From: Anditalea andensis
GTDB taxonomy: Bacteria; Bacteroidota; Bacteroidia; Cytophagales; Cyclobacteriaceae
Direction of reading: 5' to 3'
Length of the DNA: 64,000 bases
NCBI RefSeq assembly: GCF_000714815.1
Contig: NZ_JMIH01000013.1
Coordinates: 114,173-178,172 of the forward strand
Part shown: piece after piece, positions 62,714 through 64,000 of the stretch
Layout of the letters: every line of letters begins with the position of its first letter
Numbering within the stretch: position 1 is the stretch's first letter
The notes under the pieces: generated by a model
Seen by the model: only the letters and a program-made list of their open reading frames with translations
Databases searched by the model: none
What the model was told of the DNA's origin: nothing
Program-made: the position numbers and the translations under genes

Positions 62714-63985
62714 ATGAAATTCAATTTATATATATCCTTTTTATTGGGATTCATATGCCTTAATGCCACTGCCCAACAGCAGCCCATACCTACAGATTCT
62801 ATTCCTTTAACTAATCCTGACAGCTTACCTAAAGTTAAATTAATAGAAGAACTCAAATATATTAAGCAGCCTGGGCTCGCCAATGCTGCTTCTAAGATAT
62901 ATTCGTCAGACCACCGGTTTGCCATCAGTGGATTTACAGAAATCAATTCTGTCTCTTATCTTGGAGAAAAATTAAGGGGTGATGATCTGGAACTATACTA
63001 TACCAATCTATATAGATTTGGTTTTTACTTCGGCTTTAAACTATCTGATAAGATAATATTTAATTCCGAAATCCAGACTGAATTACTTCATGATGGGTTC
63101 AATGAAGTAAATGGTGAAGTGAATTTTGAGTGGATGTTTGATTACCTCTGGCACCCATCTTTTAATATAAGAATAGGCAACTATCCAATACCTCTGGGTT
63201 ATACTAACATAAATGAAGAGCCTATTGCTTTTTACTCTGTAAACAGGCCGGAGTCTGAGCGGATCATACTACCCACACAATGGCTGGAAACAGGATTACT
63301 TTTTTATGGCGTATTTCTTAATAATCAAATGGAATACAATCTGGGTGTCACTAAAGGCCTAGATGCCTCTACCATGGTGGAAGGCACCTGGATAAGGCGT
63401 GGAAGGTATCATGCTTTAAATTTCACAGAGTCTATAGCAGGTAACGGAAAATTAGAATATGTAGGATCTGAAAACATTAAACTGGGCGTAGCCGGATATA
63501 TGGGTAACGCTGGAAGAGGTTTGGAAACTCCTTCCGGACAAGCCTTTAATCCAAAAACAAGGCTTTTCTCTGCTTTTGCCGGATATGACTTAGGCATTAT
63601 TTCTATTTTTGCTCTAGCTATGAAAGGCAAGATGAGCGAAACTGATAGGATATATGAATTTGATGAACAGGTAATAGGTGAGGAAACATTTGGGTATTAT
63701 GGAGAAATCCGTTGGGATTTATTGAGCATTCTGGATAAAAACAAAAATTGGAAATTGCCCCTATGGATAAGGTATGAGAGGTTGGATACCCATGCCAGTG
63801 TTATTCCCTCATTGGACATGATAGATTATAATCACCAAAATCTGGAAATTATAAGTATGGGAGCTAATTTAAGGCCTAAGAAAAGTTTGGTATTTAAAGC
63901 CAATTACCAGATTAGAAAGAATTTAGCCCCTAGCATATTACCGGAATCCGATCGCATAGAGCTGGGAGTAGGCTTTATCTTCTAA
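62714..63985 (+). CDS. Outer-membrane porin
   Basis: The ATG at 62714 begins a clear signal peptide ([21 protein letters not shown]); the longer frame adds unlikely residues. The 423-residue mature protein is barrel-like, with about 16 amphipathic strands such as [75 protein letters not shown] and a terminal ELGVGFIF ending in Phe, the normal signal for BAM-dependent assembly. It resembles the phosphate-selective or OprP-type/alginate-like porins of Bacteroidota; substrate not readable. It probably follows the small exported protein in an operon. The gene ends 15 bp before the window edge. Confidence 0.85.
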
Positions 63986-64000
63986 AAAGGGAGCATGGAT

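Overview
The window is an AT-rich, gene-dense stretch of a Bacteroidota chromosome. The best guess is a Cytophagales-type free-living or environmental bacterium. The evidence is the protein families: a propeller-type LytS kinase paired with a LytTR regulator, DUF4136 and DUF6134 proteins, a Bacteroidota-style topoisomerase III, an OtsA-OtsB fusion, and many lipoproteins and outer-membrane proteins. A few intergenic regions also carry TAnnTTTG -7 promoter motifs. I see no rRNA, tRNA, insertion sequence, integrase, phage gene or CRISPR array. Coding starts quoted here were moved to the internal ATG wherever the longest frame began at TTG or GTG or added an implausible N-terminus.

Region by region. 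0-3 kb: the tail of an unknown gene, two coupled NAD(P)-dependent oxidoreductases and a DUF4136 lipoprotein. 3-12 kb: a sialidase-like propeller lipoprotein with an unusual Cys/His cluster, an L,D-transpeptidase, a GH43 lipoprotein and a propeller kinase/LytTR pair. 12-17 kb: a GreA-like small protein, a PII-AmtB ammonium operon, a FemAB/GNAT-like protein and a bestrophin. 17-24 kb: a LacI regulator, an APC permease followed by an exported SAM-methyltransferase-like protein, a YetF/small acidic protein/CinA-like operon and a PAS histidine kinase.

24-37 kb reads as a stress-protection island: trehalose-6-phosphate synthase/phosphatase, a FAD oxidoreductase with a Rieske domain, a ferritin-like DUF892 protein, a membrane protein coupled to an NmrA-like reductase, an Anabaena sensory rhodopsin transducer (ASRT) homologue 3 bp ahead of a trehalose-synthase-like GH13 enzyme, an LLM-class oxidoreductase and a large-subunit catalase. 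No rhodopsin is present. The ASRT-GH13 pair is the best candidate for an under-described system.

37-54 kb: RmuC, a periplasmic glycerophosphodiesterase, a 1093-residue TolB-propeller/amidohydrolase fusion, a small outer-membrane barrel, a DUF922-like HExxH protein, a PepSY membrane protein, topoisomerase III, DUF6134, an MFS transporter and a tandem universal stress protein. 54-57 kb: an AraC regulator divergent from aldehyde dehydrogenase plus DUF779. 57-58.6 kb: a SAM riboswitch ending 8 nt before the start codon of an O-succinylhomoserine sulfhydrylase-type gene. 59-64 kb: a Tat-exported Gfo/Idh/MocA oxidoreductase, a DUF748/AsmA-like protein, DUF983, a small unknown exported protein and a porin.

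Many gene ends are marked by strong hairpin terminators, several bidirectional between convergent genes.
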